This document shows, piece after piece, positions 28,068 to 40,080 of a stretch of DNA of 64,000 nucleotides. Both the position numbers and the translations under genes were made by a program. Source of the stretch: Castor canadensis (Eukaryota > Chordata > Mammalia > Rodentia > Castoridae); the NCBI RefSeq assembly GCF_047511655.1, contig NC_133402.1, positions 61,012,951 to 61,076,950 on the forward strand, read 5' to 3'. The notes under the pieces are model-generated. The model did not search any database. It saw only the letters and a program-made list of their open reading frames with translations, and had not been told where the DNA came from. Numbering within the stretch: the stretch's first letter is position 1; every line of letters begins with the position of its first letter.

Positions 28068-28160
28068 AGTTAAAAACATCTAACTTTATTGAGGTGTAAC
28101 ATAATAAAATGAATCCATTTCAAGGGTACATGTGATGAGTTTTTGAAAAATATATGTGTC
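28068..28160 (-). mobile_element. 3'-transduced segment carried by the L1
   Basis: This 93-bp piece lies between the L1's own A-run and a second A-run. In L1 sense it contains AATAAA about 17 bases before the second tail, as expected for read-through to a downstream poly(A) signal. The segment itself resembles an old L1 3' UTR, so it would have come from DNA next to the source element. Confidence 0.75.
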
Positions 28161-28644
28161 TTTTTTTTTATTCATATGTGCTTACAAGGCTTGGGTCATT
28201 TCTCCCCCCTGCCCCCACCCCATCACTTACCACCCACTCCGCCCCCTCCCTCTCCCCCCACCCCCTCAATACCCAGCAGAAACTATTTTGCCCTTATCTC
28301 TAATTTTGTTGAACAGAGAGTACAAGCAATAATAGGAAGGAACAAGGGTTTTTGCTGATTGAGATAAGGATAGCTATACAGGGAGTTGACTCACATTGAT
28401 TTCCTGTGCGTGGGTGTTACCTTCTAGGTTAATTCTTCTTGATCTCACCTTTTCTCTAGTTCCTGGTCCCCTTTTCCTATTGGCCTCAGTTGCTTTTAAG
28501 GTATCTGCTTTAGTTTCTCTACGTTAAGGGCAACAAATGCTAGCAAATTTTTTAGGTGTCTTACCTATCCTCACCCCTCCCTTGTGTGCTCTCGCTTTTA
28601 TCATGTGCTCAAAGTCCCATCCCATTGTTGTGTTTGCCCTTGAT

Positions 28645-31600
28645 CTAATGTCCACAAATGAGGGAGAATATATGGTTTTTGGTCTTTTGGGCCAGGCTAA
28701 CCTCACTCAGAATGATGTTCTCCAATTCCATCCATTTACCAGTGAATGAAAGCATTTCGTTCTTCTTCATGGCTGCATAAAATTCCATTGTGTATAGATA
28801 CCACATTTTCTTAATCCATTCATCAGTGGTGGGACATCTTGGCTGTTTCCATAACTTGGCTATTGTGAATAGTGCTGCAATAAACATGGGTGTGCAGGTG
28901 CCTCTGGAGTAACCTGTGTCACAGTTTTTGGGTATATCCCCAAGAGTGGTATTGCTGGATCAAATGGTAGATCAATGTTTAGCTTTTTAAGTAGCCTCCA
29001 AATTTTTTTCCAGAGTGGTTGTACTAGTTTACATTCCCACCAGCAGTGTAAGAGGGTTCCTTTTTCCCCGCATCCTCGCCAACACCTGTTGTTGGTGGTG
29101 GTGCTGATGATGGCTATTCTAACAGGGGTGAGGTGGAATCTTAGCATGGTTTTAATTTGTATTTCCTTTATTGCTAGAGATGGTGAGCATTTTTTCATGT
29201 TTTTTGGCCTTTTGAATTTCTTCTTTTGAGAAAGTTCTGTTTAGTTCACTTGCCCATTTCTTTATTGGTTCATTAGTTTTGGGAGAATTTAGTTTTTTAA
29301 GTTCCCTATATATTCTGGTTATCAGTCCTTTGTCTGATGTATAGCTGGCAAATATTTTCTCCCACTCTATGGGTGTTCTCTTCAGTTTACAGACCATTTG
29401 TTTTGATGAACAGAAGCTTTTTAGTTTTATGAGGTCCCATTTATCTATGCTATTTCTTATTTGCTGTGCTGCTGGGGTTTCGTTGAGAAAGTTCTTACCT
29501 ATATCTACTAACTCCAGAGTACTTCCTACTCTTTCCTGTATCAACTTTAGAGTTTGTGGTCTGATATTAAGATCCTTGATCCATTTTGAGTTAATCTTGG
29601 TATAGGGTGATATACATGGATCTAGTTTCAGTTTTTTGCAGACTTCTAACCAGTTTTCCCAGCAGTTTTTGTTGAAGAGGCTGCTATTTCTCCATCGTAT
29701 ATTTTTAGCACCTTTGTCAAAGACAAGTTGGTTATAGTTGTGTGGCTTCATATCTGGATCCTCTATTCTGTTCCACTGGTCTTCATGTCTGTTTTTGTGC
29801 CAGTACCATGCTGTTTTTATTGTTATTGCTTTGTAATATAGTTTGAAGTCAGGTATTGTAATACCTCCTGCATTGTTCTTTTGACTGAGTATTGTCTTGG
29901 CTATTCGTGGCTTCCTGTGTTTCCATATAAATTTCATGGTAGATTTTTCGATCTCTTTAATGAATGTCATTGGAATTTTGATGGGATTACTTTTGGGAGT
30001 ACAGACATTTTTACTATGTTGATTCTACCAATCCATGAGCATGGGAGATCTCCCCACTTTCTATAGTCTTCTTCAATCTCTTTCTTCAGAAATGTATAGT
30101 TTTCCTTGTAGAGGTCTTTCACATCTTTTGTTAGGTTTACACCTAGGTATTTGATTTTTTTTGAGGCTATTGTAAATGGATTGTTTTCATACATTCTTTT
30201 TCAGTTTGCTCATTGTTAGTGTATAGAAATGCTAATGATTTTTCTATGTTGATTTTATATCCTGCTACCTTGCTATAGCTATTGATGATGTCTAGAAGCT
30301 TCTGAGTAGAGTTTTTTGGGTCTTTAAGGTATAGGATCATGTCGTCTGCAAATAGGGATATTTTGACAGTTTCTTTACCTATTTGTATTCCTTTTATTCC
30401 TTCTTCTTGCCTAATTGCTCTGGCTAGGAATTCCAGTACTATGTTGAATAGGAAGTGGAGATAGTGGGCATCCTTGTCTGGTTCCTGATTTTAGAGGGAA
30501 TGGTTTCAGTTTTTCTCCATTAAGTATAATGCTGGCTGTAGGTTTGTCATATATAGCTTTTATAATGTTGAGGTACTTTCCTTCTATTCCTAGTTTTCTT
30601 AGAGCTTTTATCATGAAATGATGTTGGATCTTATCAAAGGCTTTTTCTGCATCTATTGAGATGATCAAGTGGTTTTTGTCTTTGCTTCTGTTAATGTGAT
30701 TTATTACGTTTATTGATTTTCGTATGTTGAACCACCCCTGCATTCCTGGGATGAAGCCTACTTGATCATGGTGAATAATCTTTTTGATGTGTTGTTGAAT
30801 TCGGTTTGCCATTATTTTGTTGAGGATTTTTGCATCAATGTTCATTAAGGAGATTGGTCTATAGTTCTCCTTTTTGGAGGTGTCTTTGCCTGGTTTTGGG
30901 ATAAGTGTAATACAGGCTTCCTAAAATGTGTTTGGCAGTTTTCCTTCCCTTTCTACTTTGTGGAACAGTTTAAGGAGGGTTGGTATCAGTTCTTCTTTAA
31001 AGGTCTGACAGAATTCAGCAGAGAATCCATCAGGTCCTGGACTTTTCTTTTTGGGGAGATTCTTGATTGCTGCTTCAATTTCATTTTGTGTTATAGGTCT
31101 ATTCGGGTGATTAATTTCCTCTTGGTTCAGTTTTGGATGATCTTAAGTATCTAGAAATCTGTCCATTTCTTTAAGATTTTCAAATTTATTTGAATATAGG
31201 TTCTCAAAGTAGTCTCTGATGATTTCCTGGACCTCCATGGTGTTTGTTGTTATCTCCCCTTTTGCATTCCTGATTCTACTAATTTGGGTTTTTTCTCTCC
31301 TCATTTTAGTCAGGTTTGCCAGGAGTCTATCGATCTTGTTTATTTTTTCAAAGAACCAACTTTTTGTTTCATTAATTCTTTGTATGGTATTTTTGGTTTC
31401 TATTTCATTGATTTCAGCTCTTATTTTTATTATTTCTCTCCTTCTATTTGTTTTGGGATTTGCTTGTTCTTGTTTTTCTAGGAGTTTGAGATGTATCATT
31501 AGGTCATTGATTTGGGATCTTTCAGTCTTTTTAATATATGCACTCATGGCTATAAACTTTCCTCTCAGAACTGCCTTAGCTGTGTCCCATAGGTTCCGGT

Positions 31601-32449
31601 AGGTTGTGTTTTCATTTTCATTGACTTCCAGGAACTTTTTAATTTCCTCTTTTATTTCATCAATGATCCATTCTTCATTAAGTAATGAGTTATTTAGTTT
31701 CCAGCTGTTTGCATGTTTTTTGTCTTTACTTTTGTTGTTGAGTTCTACTTTTACTGCATTGTGATCAGATAGTATGCACGGTATAATTTCTGTTTTCTTA
31801 TATTTGCTGAGACTTGCTTTGTGCCCTAGGATATGATCTATTTTGGAGAAGGTTCCGTGGGCTGCTGAGAAGAATGTGTATTGTGTAGAAGTTGGTTGAA
31901 ATGTTCTGTAGACATCAACTAGGTCCATTTGATCTATTGCATATATTAGAATTTGGATTTCTTTATTAATTTTTTGTTTGGATGACCTATCTATTGATGA
32001 TAATGGGTGTTAAAGTCTCCCACAACCACTGTGTTGGCATTTATATATGCTTTTAGGTCTTTCAGAGTATGTTTGATGAAATTGGGTGCGTTGACATTGG
32101 GTGCATACAGGTTGATGATTATTATTTCCTTTTGGTCTATTTCCCCTTTTATTAGTATGGAATGTCCTTCTTTATCTTGTTTGATCAATGTAGGTTTGAA
32201 GTCTACTTTGTCAGTGATAAGTATTGCTACTCCTGCCTGTTTTCTGGGGCCATTGGCTTGGTAAATCTTCTTCCAGCCTTTCATCCTAAGCCTATGCTTA
32301 TTATTGTCAGTGAGATGGGTCTCCTGTAAACAACAAATTGTTGAACCTTCCTTTTTAATCCATTTCATCAAGCAGTGCCTTTTGATGGGTGAATTAAGTC
32401 CGTTAACATTAAGCGTTAGTACTGATAGGTATGTGGTGATTCCTATCAT
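28645..32449 (-). pseudogene. L1 ORF2 (endonuclease and reverse transcriptase), several frameshifts
   Basis: About 1,268 codons long, close to the usual L1 ORF2 length. The endonuclease (32449-31990, then 31928 on in another frame) keeps Gln-Glu-Thr-His, Asn-Leu-Tyr-Ala-Pro-Asn, Gly-Asp-Phe-Asn and Ser-Asp-His-Asn. The reverse transcriptase (30845-30411 and beyond) keeps Arg-Gln-Gly-Cys-Pro-Leu-Ser-Pro, and the Phe-Ala-Asp-Asp active site is readable at about 30350-30330 in a shifted frame. 29970-29152 and 28887-28645 are the C-terminal region. Breaks include a shift just after Gly-Asp-Phe-Asn (about 31990-32020). Confidence 0.88.
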
Positions 32450-32499
32450 TTAGTTGTCTTAGTTGTTTGAAGGTTCGATTGTGTGTACCTAAGTTGAGG

Positions 32500-33703
32500 T
32501 TACTCTCTACTTTCTTGCTTTTTCTTTTCCTGTGGTTTGGTGCTGCCTGTCTTTTCATGGTTAAGTTGGGTTTCACTTTCTGTGTGCAGAATCCCTTGAA
32601 GAATCTTTTGTAGTGGTGGCTTTGTGGTCACATATTGTTTTAGTTTCTGCTTATCATGGAAGAGTTTTATTGCTCCATCTATTTTGAGTGATAGTTTTGC
32701 TGGGTAGAGTATCCTGGGGTTGAAGTTATTTTCATTCAGTGCCCAGAAGATCTCACCCCACGCTCTTCTTGCTTTTAATGTTTCTTTTGAGAAATCTGCT
32801 GTGATTTTGATGGGTTTACCTTTGTATGTTACTTGTTTTTTCTCTCTTACAGCCTTCAATATTCTTTCCTTAGTTTCTGAACTTGTTGTTTTAATGATGA
32901 TATGTCGTGGGGTAGTTCTATTTTGATCTGGTCTGTTTGGTGTCCTGGAGGCCTCTTGCATCTGTATGGGAATATCTTTCTCTAGATTTGGGAAATTTTC
33001 TGTTATTATTTTGTTGAATAGATTATGCATTCCCTTCGCTTGCACCTCTTCTCCTTCTTCAATGCCCATGATTCTCAAGTTTGGTCTTTTGATGGAGTCA
33101 GTGAGTTCTTGCATTTTCTTTTCACAGGTCTTGAGTTGTTTAATTAATAATTCTTCAGGTTTTCCTTTAACTACCATTTCATCTTCAAGTTCTGAGATTC
33201 TGTCTTCTGTTTGTTCTATTCTGCTGGATTGGCCTTCTGTTTTGTTTTGCAGTTCTGTTTCATTCCTTTTTCTGAGGTTTTCCATATCCTGGCTGTTTTC
33301 CTCTTTAATGTTGTCTATTTTTGTCCTGAGTTCATTTATCTGTTTATTCTTCGTGTTCTCTCTTTCACTTTGGTGTTTATACAGTTCTTCTGTGGTTTCT
33401 TTTATTTCTTCTTTTGTTTTTTCAAATTCTCTATTTTTGTTGTCTTGGAATTTCTTGAGTGTCTCCTGTACATTTTGGTTGACCCTATCCAGTATCATCT
33501 CTAAAATTCTCATTGAGTACTTGTAGTATGTCTTCTTTTAAATTATTCTTGTGGGCTTCATTGGGTCCTTTGGCATAGTTTATCTTCATTTTGTTGGAGT
33601 CTGGATCTGAGTACCTGTTTTCTTCATTCCCCTCTGGTTCCTGTACTAATTTTTTGCTGTGGGGAAACTGGTTTCCCTGTTTTTTCTGTCTTCCCGTCAT
33701 TGT
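32500..33703 (-). pseudogene. L1 ORF1 (RNA-binding protein), one frameshift
   Basis: It begins at the ATG at about 33703 and reads open to about 33485, then continues in another frame from 33513 to the stop at 32500. The N-terminal part is basic and polar. A long Glu/Lys/Gln coiled coil follows (about the first 110 codons of the second frame), then the RRM-like and C-terminal domains, including an Ala-Arg-Arg-Ala-Trp-Gly segment. The product would be a trimeric L1 RNA chaperone. One shift near 33500 is the only evident break. Confidence 0.85.
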
Positions 33704-33784
33704 CTTTGGTGTTGTTACTGTCCCTGTACTGTGTGCAATTAAGTATTTTCTAGCTTGTAATAATAACAATGGTAATATTTAGAA

Positions 33785-35332
33785 TGGAAGGGTGAGCTGA
33801 GATGGAAAGCAGGAAGTTAAAGAAATGGGAAAAACAAATACACAGACTGGAAGGAGAATACAGAACAAGGTATCAGACAAGAAGGTTTCAAAGGTATAAA
33901 CAGGGAGCTTTAGTGTACTAATCAACAGTAAGCTGAACAGACATTAGAGAGACAGAGAGAGGATTGCAAATCAAAAATTAAAAACAAAAGATAAGAATAA
34001 AAATAAAAAATATGTAAATGAAAGAAAAATCTATACATAAAAATGTATTAAAATAAACTGAAAAAATAGAAAATTTTTAAAAACCCAAAAAACAAAAAAA
34101 CCTCCAAGTTCAAATGTAATGAAGTTTCAGTCTTAATAATTTGGGTGTCCGTCTCAGTCTCCAGTCCTGGAGATGGTGCCTCAGATGTTTTTCTGTAGTT
34201 GTCTTATCAAAGGGGATGCATAAAGTAGAACAAAACTACACACACACGCACAAAAAAACCCCACCAAGTGTCCCAAGTTCAAATGCAATATAATTTCAGT
34301 AAGTTTTTCAGCTTGCAGGTGTAATTTGGTTGTTCTCTCATCAAAGGTAGGGAGAAAAAGAAAAAAAAGAGTCTGGAGACAGTTCTGAGAATGGTATCTG
34401 CAGCTGTGGCTTGCCTGCCTGCTGCTGTCAGCCTGCTGTTGCTGGAGGCGTTATTTATGCAGATCTCAGGGGTGAGCTTAGCACTCACCTGGCCCTGCAG
34501 GCTTTGTTTGCTCAGATTTCTCCTGTGCGTGAGCCTCTGCTACAAGCTTTCCTCTTTCCAAGCACACTGGGAAAGGTGACACTGCATCCGCGTTGTCAGG
34601 CCTGCGTGTTTATTTACAGTTCATGTGGGAGGTGGGTCTTCCGCCCTCTCCTGTGCAGTTTTCCTCCCACCGCCACTTTCACAAGCTTTCCTGCTCCTGA
34701 TTACTAGGTGGTGCTGCTGCTCCTGCTAGCCACCATGTTTGTTTACAGTTCACATGGGAGGGAATTGGGTCTTCCCTCCTCTCCTGTGGAGTTTTCCTCC
34801 CTCTGCCACTCTCACAAGCTTTCCTGCTCCTGGTTGCTGGGCGCATGCCCCCGCTCCCGCCAGAGGCTCTCCAGCCAGGCCTGGCTTGTTTATTTATAGT
34901 CCTGGGAAGGATTCCCTTCCCCCAATATTTGGCGCTCAGTGCACCCCACCCTCTTTCCCACGTGTCTGTATTGCTCTTATTGCTTATTACTCAGTTTCTC
35001 TTTTTTCCCCCGGGTGGAGGTCAGTCTGTCCAGGGGGCTATGCTGCTCTGGCCCAGGCTTGTCTGTGGGAGAACCACATACCACGAAGCTCACCTGGTCC
35101 ATGTCTTCCCAAGCCATCTGGGCGCTGGCGACTGGCGGCCCAGGGGCCCTCCGTGTTTCTCCGTTTAACGTGAAGTGGAGATTCTCTGCGCCGGCTGGAG
35201 GTGTGGAGGGGTCAAAGTTACGCCTCTTCTCAGTGATTATGCCTGCAAAGTGTGTCTCCAGCGTCTCTCCAAGATTTCACTACAGGAGGCTCGCTTTCTG
35301 CTTCCTCCCTCTAGCTGCCATCTTGGAATCCT
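33785..35332 (-). promoter_or_regulatory. L1 5' UTR with YY1-like start and internal tandem repeats
   Basis: L1 5' UTRs act as internal Pol II promoters. On the minus strand this one opens with CCAAGATGGCAGC, a YY1-type site at 35327-35315. The GC- and CpG-rich part is 34380-35332. It contains repeats built on ACAAGCTTTCCT (34542, 34681, 34814) and TGTTTRTTTACAGT (34607, 34736; a variant at 34887). Plus-strand open frames here are shadows of the GC-rich UTR. Confidence 0.7.
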
Positions 35333-35811
35333 AAGAAAGAAGTTTTAAAATGAAGGGTCTAAGCTTCCACCATAAGGAAGGTGCTAGAAAACAATGTAAG
35401 CCAAAGTAAATAGATGCCAAGGACAGCAGAAGGAAAAACATAATAAAAATAAGAATAGAAATCATATCATAGAGGAAATCAACAAAATGGAGATAATTTT
35501 TAAAGCATCAATAAATTGAAAAGTCCCTACTGAAGATGCACAAGAAAAATGATAGGTTTCCAATATCAGAAATTAAAGTACAAATATCATTAGATGTTGT
35601 AAACACTTAAAAATAGAAGACTATAAAGACCTATGTCAATATACTCAACAAACTCAAAAATATCAACAAATTCTTTTGAAAACACAACCTGCCACAACTG
35701 ACAATATTTAGGTCTATTACTATTAGAGACATTTAATTTCTAATAAAAAAATTCCTGCAAATAAAACTCAAAGGATGAATGATCTCACTTGTGAATTAAG
35801 AAAATAAATAT

Positions 35812-35876
35812 CTGGAGAAAGGACCCAAACATTGTATGCACATATAAATAAGAGAAAAAAAGAAAAGAAAGAATAT
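35812..35876 (+). mobile_element. Very short L1 tail insertion in one copy of the duplication
   Basis: GACCCAAACATTGTATGCAC, ATATAAATAAGAG and a long A/G tail match the extreme 3' end of the young L1 family. The other copy of the duplication lacks it, so it probably arrived after the duplication. Confidence 0.7.
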
Positions 35877-35971
35877 TTGATTGTCTCATCATTATAAACA
35901 GAAAATTATTTGACAAAATTTAACATCCATTCATAATTTTAAAACTAGGAAGAAAAGGAATTTATAAAAGT

Positions 35972-36180
35972 AATAGATGAGCCAGGCACTGATGGCTTGC
36001 ACCTGTAACCCTAGCTACTCAGGAGGCAGAGATCAGGAAAATTATGGTTGGAAGCCAGCCCAGGGAAAAAGTTTGTGAGACCCCCATCTTGAAAAATCTT
36101 ATCACAAAAAAAGGACTGGGGGAGTGGCTCAAGGTATAGGCCTTGAGTTCATACCCTAGTACTGCTAAAAAAAAAAAAAG
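35972..36180 (+). repeat. B1-ID dimeric SINE
   Basis: The B1 half runs from GAGCCAGGCACTGATGGCTT through CTAGCTACTCAGGAGGCAGA to AGACCCCCATCTTG. The ID half runs GGACTGGGGGAGTGGCTCAA to GAGTTCATACCCTAGTACTG and a 13-A tail. Confidence 0.9.
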
Positions 36181-37616
36181 CAATGCATGGATAAAAAGGC
36201 AAAGAAATACACTATTACTATATTCAACATCGTAGTGGAAGTCAGAGCCCATGCAATAAGGGATGGATAAAGCATTCATAAAAAATGAAAAGGAAGACAT
36301 GGAATGCTTTTCCTGAAAATAAAACTCAAAGGATGAATGATCTCACTTGTGAATTAAGAAAATAAATATCATTTGATTGTCTCATCATTATAAACAAAAT
36401 TATTTGACAAAATTTAACACCCATTCATAATTTTGTACACATTACTGTATACAAAATCCTAAGAAACCCACAATTAAGACATTACGATCAATAAATGAAT
36501 TTCGCAAGATAAGAGTATACAAATTTGATATACAAAATCAAAAATACAACAGCAAATAATTAGAAAATGAAAAACAATTTACAACACAGTCAATGAACAT
36601 ACTTCAGTAATAATTTTTACATAAGATGTGCAATACTACTGCCATTTTCACATCTCTCTTATTTTAATAGAATAATTTGACCCAGAAAATAAAACACAGA
36701 CCAAGTAATAGAATTTTAATCACCAGAGACAAAGTTGATATAACATACTGGAAAACTGAGATGAAGTGGCTATCAGAATGTTTTGACTTATGGAAGTTTT
36801 GCAATGGCTCATTGATCACAGTACCCCTATTGAACAGTAGGTTGACAGCCTATGAAAGAATTATTGTATCTACATAACCAGAAAGGGTCTAAATATGGCA
36901 GGAAGAAGTCTGGTGAATTGCCTTGTAGGAAGCGAGAGTCTCTTGCCAGGTCTTAAGCCCAGAACTCCTTGAAGGCAAGGCTGGGACTCTTGCAGGGTCT
37001 CTAACAATCCACATGATACATCGTAACCCTTTCCTCAAGTCTTACCCAGAAAGACCTGTGGTTATTTGTTAGGGTTGCTTTGCACCAGAGGAAAAATATG
37101 TGGAACTTTCAGGATTACATAACCCAACTGAAATTAATAACTTAACCACTGTGGTGCAGCATTTAATACCGAAGCTAAAGGAGAACCAGTGATAAATAGT
37201 TGTGTCTGGGAACATGTCACAGTTTGTCCAGTAGATCTACAAACTTGTCCTGTGGTTATTTCCACATTCCTTAATGCTACTCATCACAGACATACTCAGA
37301 AACTAGTATAATCCCCACTCTGAATCCCTGAACTATAGAGTGGTGATTATTTTGCTAGACAGAAGCGAATGGAGCTCTTGGAACTTCCTCTCTCTCTTAC
37401 AAAGTAGTTAATCCAAAACAACCACTGCATCCCATCAGAAATCACAAAAATCCATGCCTTCAGGGACTACATGAATGCAGGAGTGATACTTCCTTAAAAA
37501 AAAAAGACAAGTGGGTCTTACAGAATGATTATGGATTAGTGCAAACTTGAACAGTGGTGTTCCAAATGTGGTATGTTTTACTGGAGTCTTTGGTATCTGG
37601 TAGACAATAACAATTG

Positions 37617-37678
37617 TCTCTCTCCCTCCCTCCCTCCCTCCCTCCCTCCTTCACTTCTTCTCCCTCTCTCTCCCTCCA
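37617..37678 (+). repeat. (TCCC)n microsatellite inside the retroviral relic
   Basis: Seven or more CCCT units followed by CTCTC. Reverse transcriptase homology resumes just after, at about 37678. Confidence 0.9.
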
Positions 37679-39789
37679 GAAGTCATTTGCTGTCACGTTA
37701 GGGCAGCAATACACCTTCACTCTCTTGCCTCAAGGCAATGTGTGCTCTCTTGCTTTCTGTCATAATCTAGCTACAGGTACTTCACCATCTTGACATTCTA
37801 CAAAACATTACATTGATCTTTTACACAAATGTCACCTATGCTGATTGAATATGGTGGAAAGGAAGTAGAAAATATCCACTGCTACATATGCTTGTGGGTA
37901 GGAAACAAGCACCATAAAGATTCAGAAACCAATTAATTCCACACATTTTCCTAGGGCCAAATGGTCTGAGGCTCTGCTAGGATATTCCCTCCCAAATAAA
38001 AGTTATTTCTTTTTTTAACACAGAATATCAGATCTTTTATTGTCATCAAGTTGTCAGTGAGATAAAAGTTATTTTTGCTCCTTGCATTGCCTACCATGAA
38101 GAAGGAAAAGGCTTGACAAGCCTCTTGGATTTTGAAGGTATGATGTACCATATTTGACTTGCTATTCGGAACTATTTACAGAGTAGCACACATGACTCCC
38201 AGTTTTATATGGCAGAAGAGAGCAAATGGTGAATTTTTTAGGAGGTCCAGTGAAGGGCAAGTTGTTCTGCCACTTAGGTCATGTGTCCCAGCAAATACAA
38301 TGGTACTCTAGGTATCCAAGGCAAATAGGGTCACTGTCTGAAGCCTCCCAAAGGAGGATCATAGCACAGGATCCTAGGTTTTGGAACGAGATCATGACCA
38401 CTCTGTGCATTTAACTGTTAAAGTTTCTGAACTTTTGCTTGTAGTATAGGAGAGGTTGAATACCTGACTATGAAGCATCAAATGACCAGACATGAACTGT
38501 TCTTTGTGAACATGGTCAAATCTGATCTGCAAAGCCAAAAGACTAGATATGTGTAGCAGCTCCATTGTGTAATAAAATAGCATATCTAACACTTACTTCT
38601 AGCAGGTTCCATGGGCACAAGTAAATTACATGAGCAGGTGGCTAAGATTTCTGTGCTACCTCTCCCTCATCCCAAAGATTTGCTACCATGGAAATCCTTA
38701 CAGCCAGTTAACAATGAATAAAACTTGGGTCTGATTTATGGATAGCACTGCACAATATACTGGCCCAAGCTGAAAGTGGGCTACTGCAGCATTTCAACTC
38801 CCTCTAGGAGTATCCCAAAAGATAGTAGTGAAGGGAGACCCCCAGTACTCAGAGTGCTGAGCAGCACATTTTTTCATTTACTTTTTCTAGGTAAGATTAG
38901 CAGAAATTCAGGTCTACACTGATTCCTATGCAATGGGTAATAGTTCAATGTTTGGAAAACAAAAGATTGGTTGCCAGAAGACCTGGAGGGACAGTCTGAG
39001 GATGGACCTCTCAACCTGGGCACAAATGGTGACTGTGTGCTATGTGACTGCTCACCACAGGAGGTGGTTATAATCAGAAGGACAAAATAAAATCTGCTAA
39101 TGTCCGTCAACCTCTCCTCAGCCACTTCAGTATTTGTGCACTGGGCTCCTGAATACAGTGACAGGAATGGAAGCTGTGCTTGAACTCACAGAGAATCTCC
39201 ATCATCAAGCCTAGGCCACCTACCACCTCTGCTAAGTGCAACCTGCCCATGGCAGAGATCAATGCTGAAATCCACAATGGGGCGGGTATGGTGGCACATT
39301 GATTACAGTAGACCCCTTTCATTATAGAAGGGTACAAGTTGTCCTTACTGAAACAGACTCTTTTATTGAATATAGGTTTATTCTGCCCACAGCCATCTAT
39401 GGACTGGAGAAATGTTTATTCACTATCTTTTGTTTTTGTAGTGAACGTGATAGCAAAGTTTATTTGGAAAGGAATACACTTTCACAAGACCGAAAGCAGG
39501 TCATTTCTAGAGTGAGAATGAGATTAACTATTCCCTGTCTTATCACCCCTCAAACATTGCTTCTAACCAAATAACTCATTTTCATAGTCAAAGAAATATA
39601 ACAGTGGCTTGTACTCATGGAATTCCAGCTGTTCCATTCTTGCAATATTTCCTTATCACTTAGACGCAGGTACGTGGATAGAATCACAGACTGTCCTGCT
39701 GAAGACTCATTACAGAACTGATTGTGAAGCAATACCTTGCCATGTTAGAGTACCATCCTAAAGGATGTTGTTGAACCCACATCCAGTGT

Positions 39790-40080
39790 ATACTACCCTT
39801 TCCCCTAGCGTACATGGGTCTGGGAATCCAAAGGTAGAAGTAGGAATAGCCCCGTCGTTATTACCCATGATAATCCACTTGAAGAATTTATACTTCTGTC
39901 CCTATACTTACAATGCTGTGTTAGTTTCAAAAATTTTTAGATCCAAAGAAGGAAATCTTGCCACTGGGTGACAAAACAATGGTTTCATTGAATGATAAGT
40001 CAAGATTGAGACCTCTTCATGTTGGAATCTATATGCTAGTGACCCAACAGGCAAAAAAGTGGATTTCTCTTTTGCCAGGA
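39790..40080 (+). pseudogene. ERV-L dUTPase remnant
   Basis: The order of segments (AATCCAAAGGTAGAAGTAGG, ATGATAATCCACTTGAAGAA, GGAAATCTTGCCACTGGGTG, ACAAAACAATGGTTTCATTG) is that of the dUTPase located after integrase in ERV-L. dUTPase hydrolyses dUTP to limit uracil in viral DNA. Stops and shifts make this copy non-coding. Confidence 0.75.

Larger units (their letters stand above)
28058..35332 (-). mobile_element. Full-length younger L1, minus strand, with 3' transduction
   Basis: The element reads from about 35332 leftward: a CCAAGATGGCAGC start, a GC-rich 5' UTR with internal tandem repeats, ORF1 (about 33703-32500), ORF2 (32449-28645), a 3' UTR with a C-rich (G-rich in sense) tract, a first A-run at 28169-28161, a 93-bp extra segment with AATAAA, and a second A-run at 28067-28058. 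It is bounded by AAGAAAGAARTTTTA repeats (14 of 15 identical) at 28043-28057 and 35333-35347. A few frameshifts break ORF1 and ORF2. It is the youngest-looking long element in the window. Confidence 0.93.
28043..35347. repeat. Target-site duplication pair around the minus-strand L1 (28043-28057, 35333-35347)
   Basis: The two 15-bp copies differ at one base (A versus G at position 10). Joining the outer flanks restores continuous ancient L1 ORF2 sequence, which confirms the boundaries. Confidence 0.88.
35752..36434 (+). repeat. Direct duplication within the old L1 (35752-35940, 36310-36434)
   Basis: Both copies share TTCCTG, AAAACTCAAAGGATGAATGA, GAATTAAGAAAATAAATATC, TTGATTGTCTCATCATTATA and CATTCATAATTTT. 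Copy 1 alone holds a roughly 65-bp insert (about 35812-35876) that contains an L1 3' terminus. Confidence 0.85.
35348..36680 (+). mobile_element. Ancient L1 ORF2 relic, right arm, with internal duplication
   Basis: Continues the relic from 28057 (GGGTCTAAGCTTCCACCATA, AGGAAGGTGCTAGAAAACAA). Further ORF2 order is visible to about 36560 (AGAGTATACAAATTTGATAT). It contains a duplicated segment (35752-35940 and 36310-36434) and a SINE dimer. Confidence 0.7.

Noticed and set aside
32720-33526. Plus-strand Ser/Phe/Leu-rich open frames up to 186 codons
   Set aside because: Antisense of the L1 ORF1 coiled coil.
34391-35334. Several plus-strand open frames of 60-144 codons
   Set aside because: They lie in the GC-rich 5' UTR of the minus-strand L1 and have no domain or conserved frame.
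39280-39310. A B1-like phrase, GGGCGGGTATGGTGGCACAT
   Set aside because: The surrounding sequence aligns continuously with ERV-L integrase, so the B1 resemblance is coincidental.
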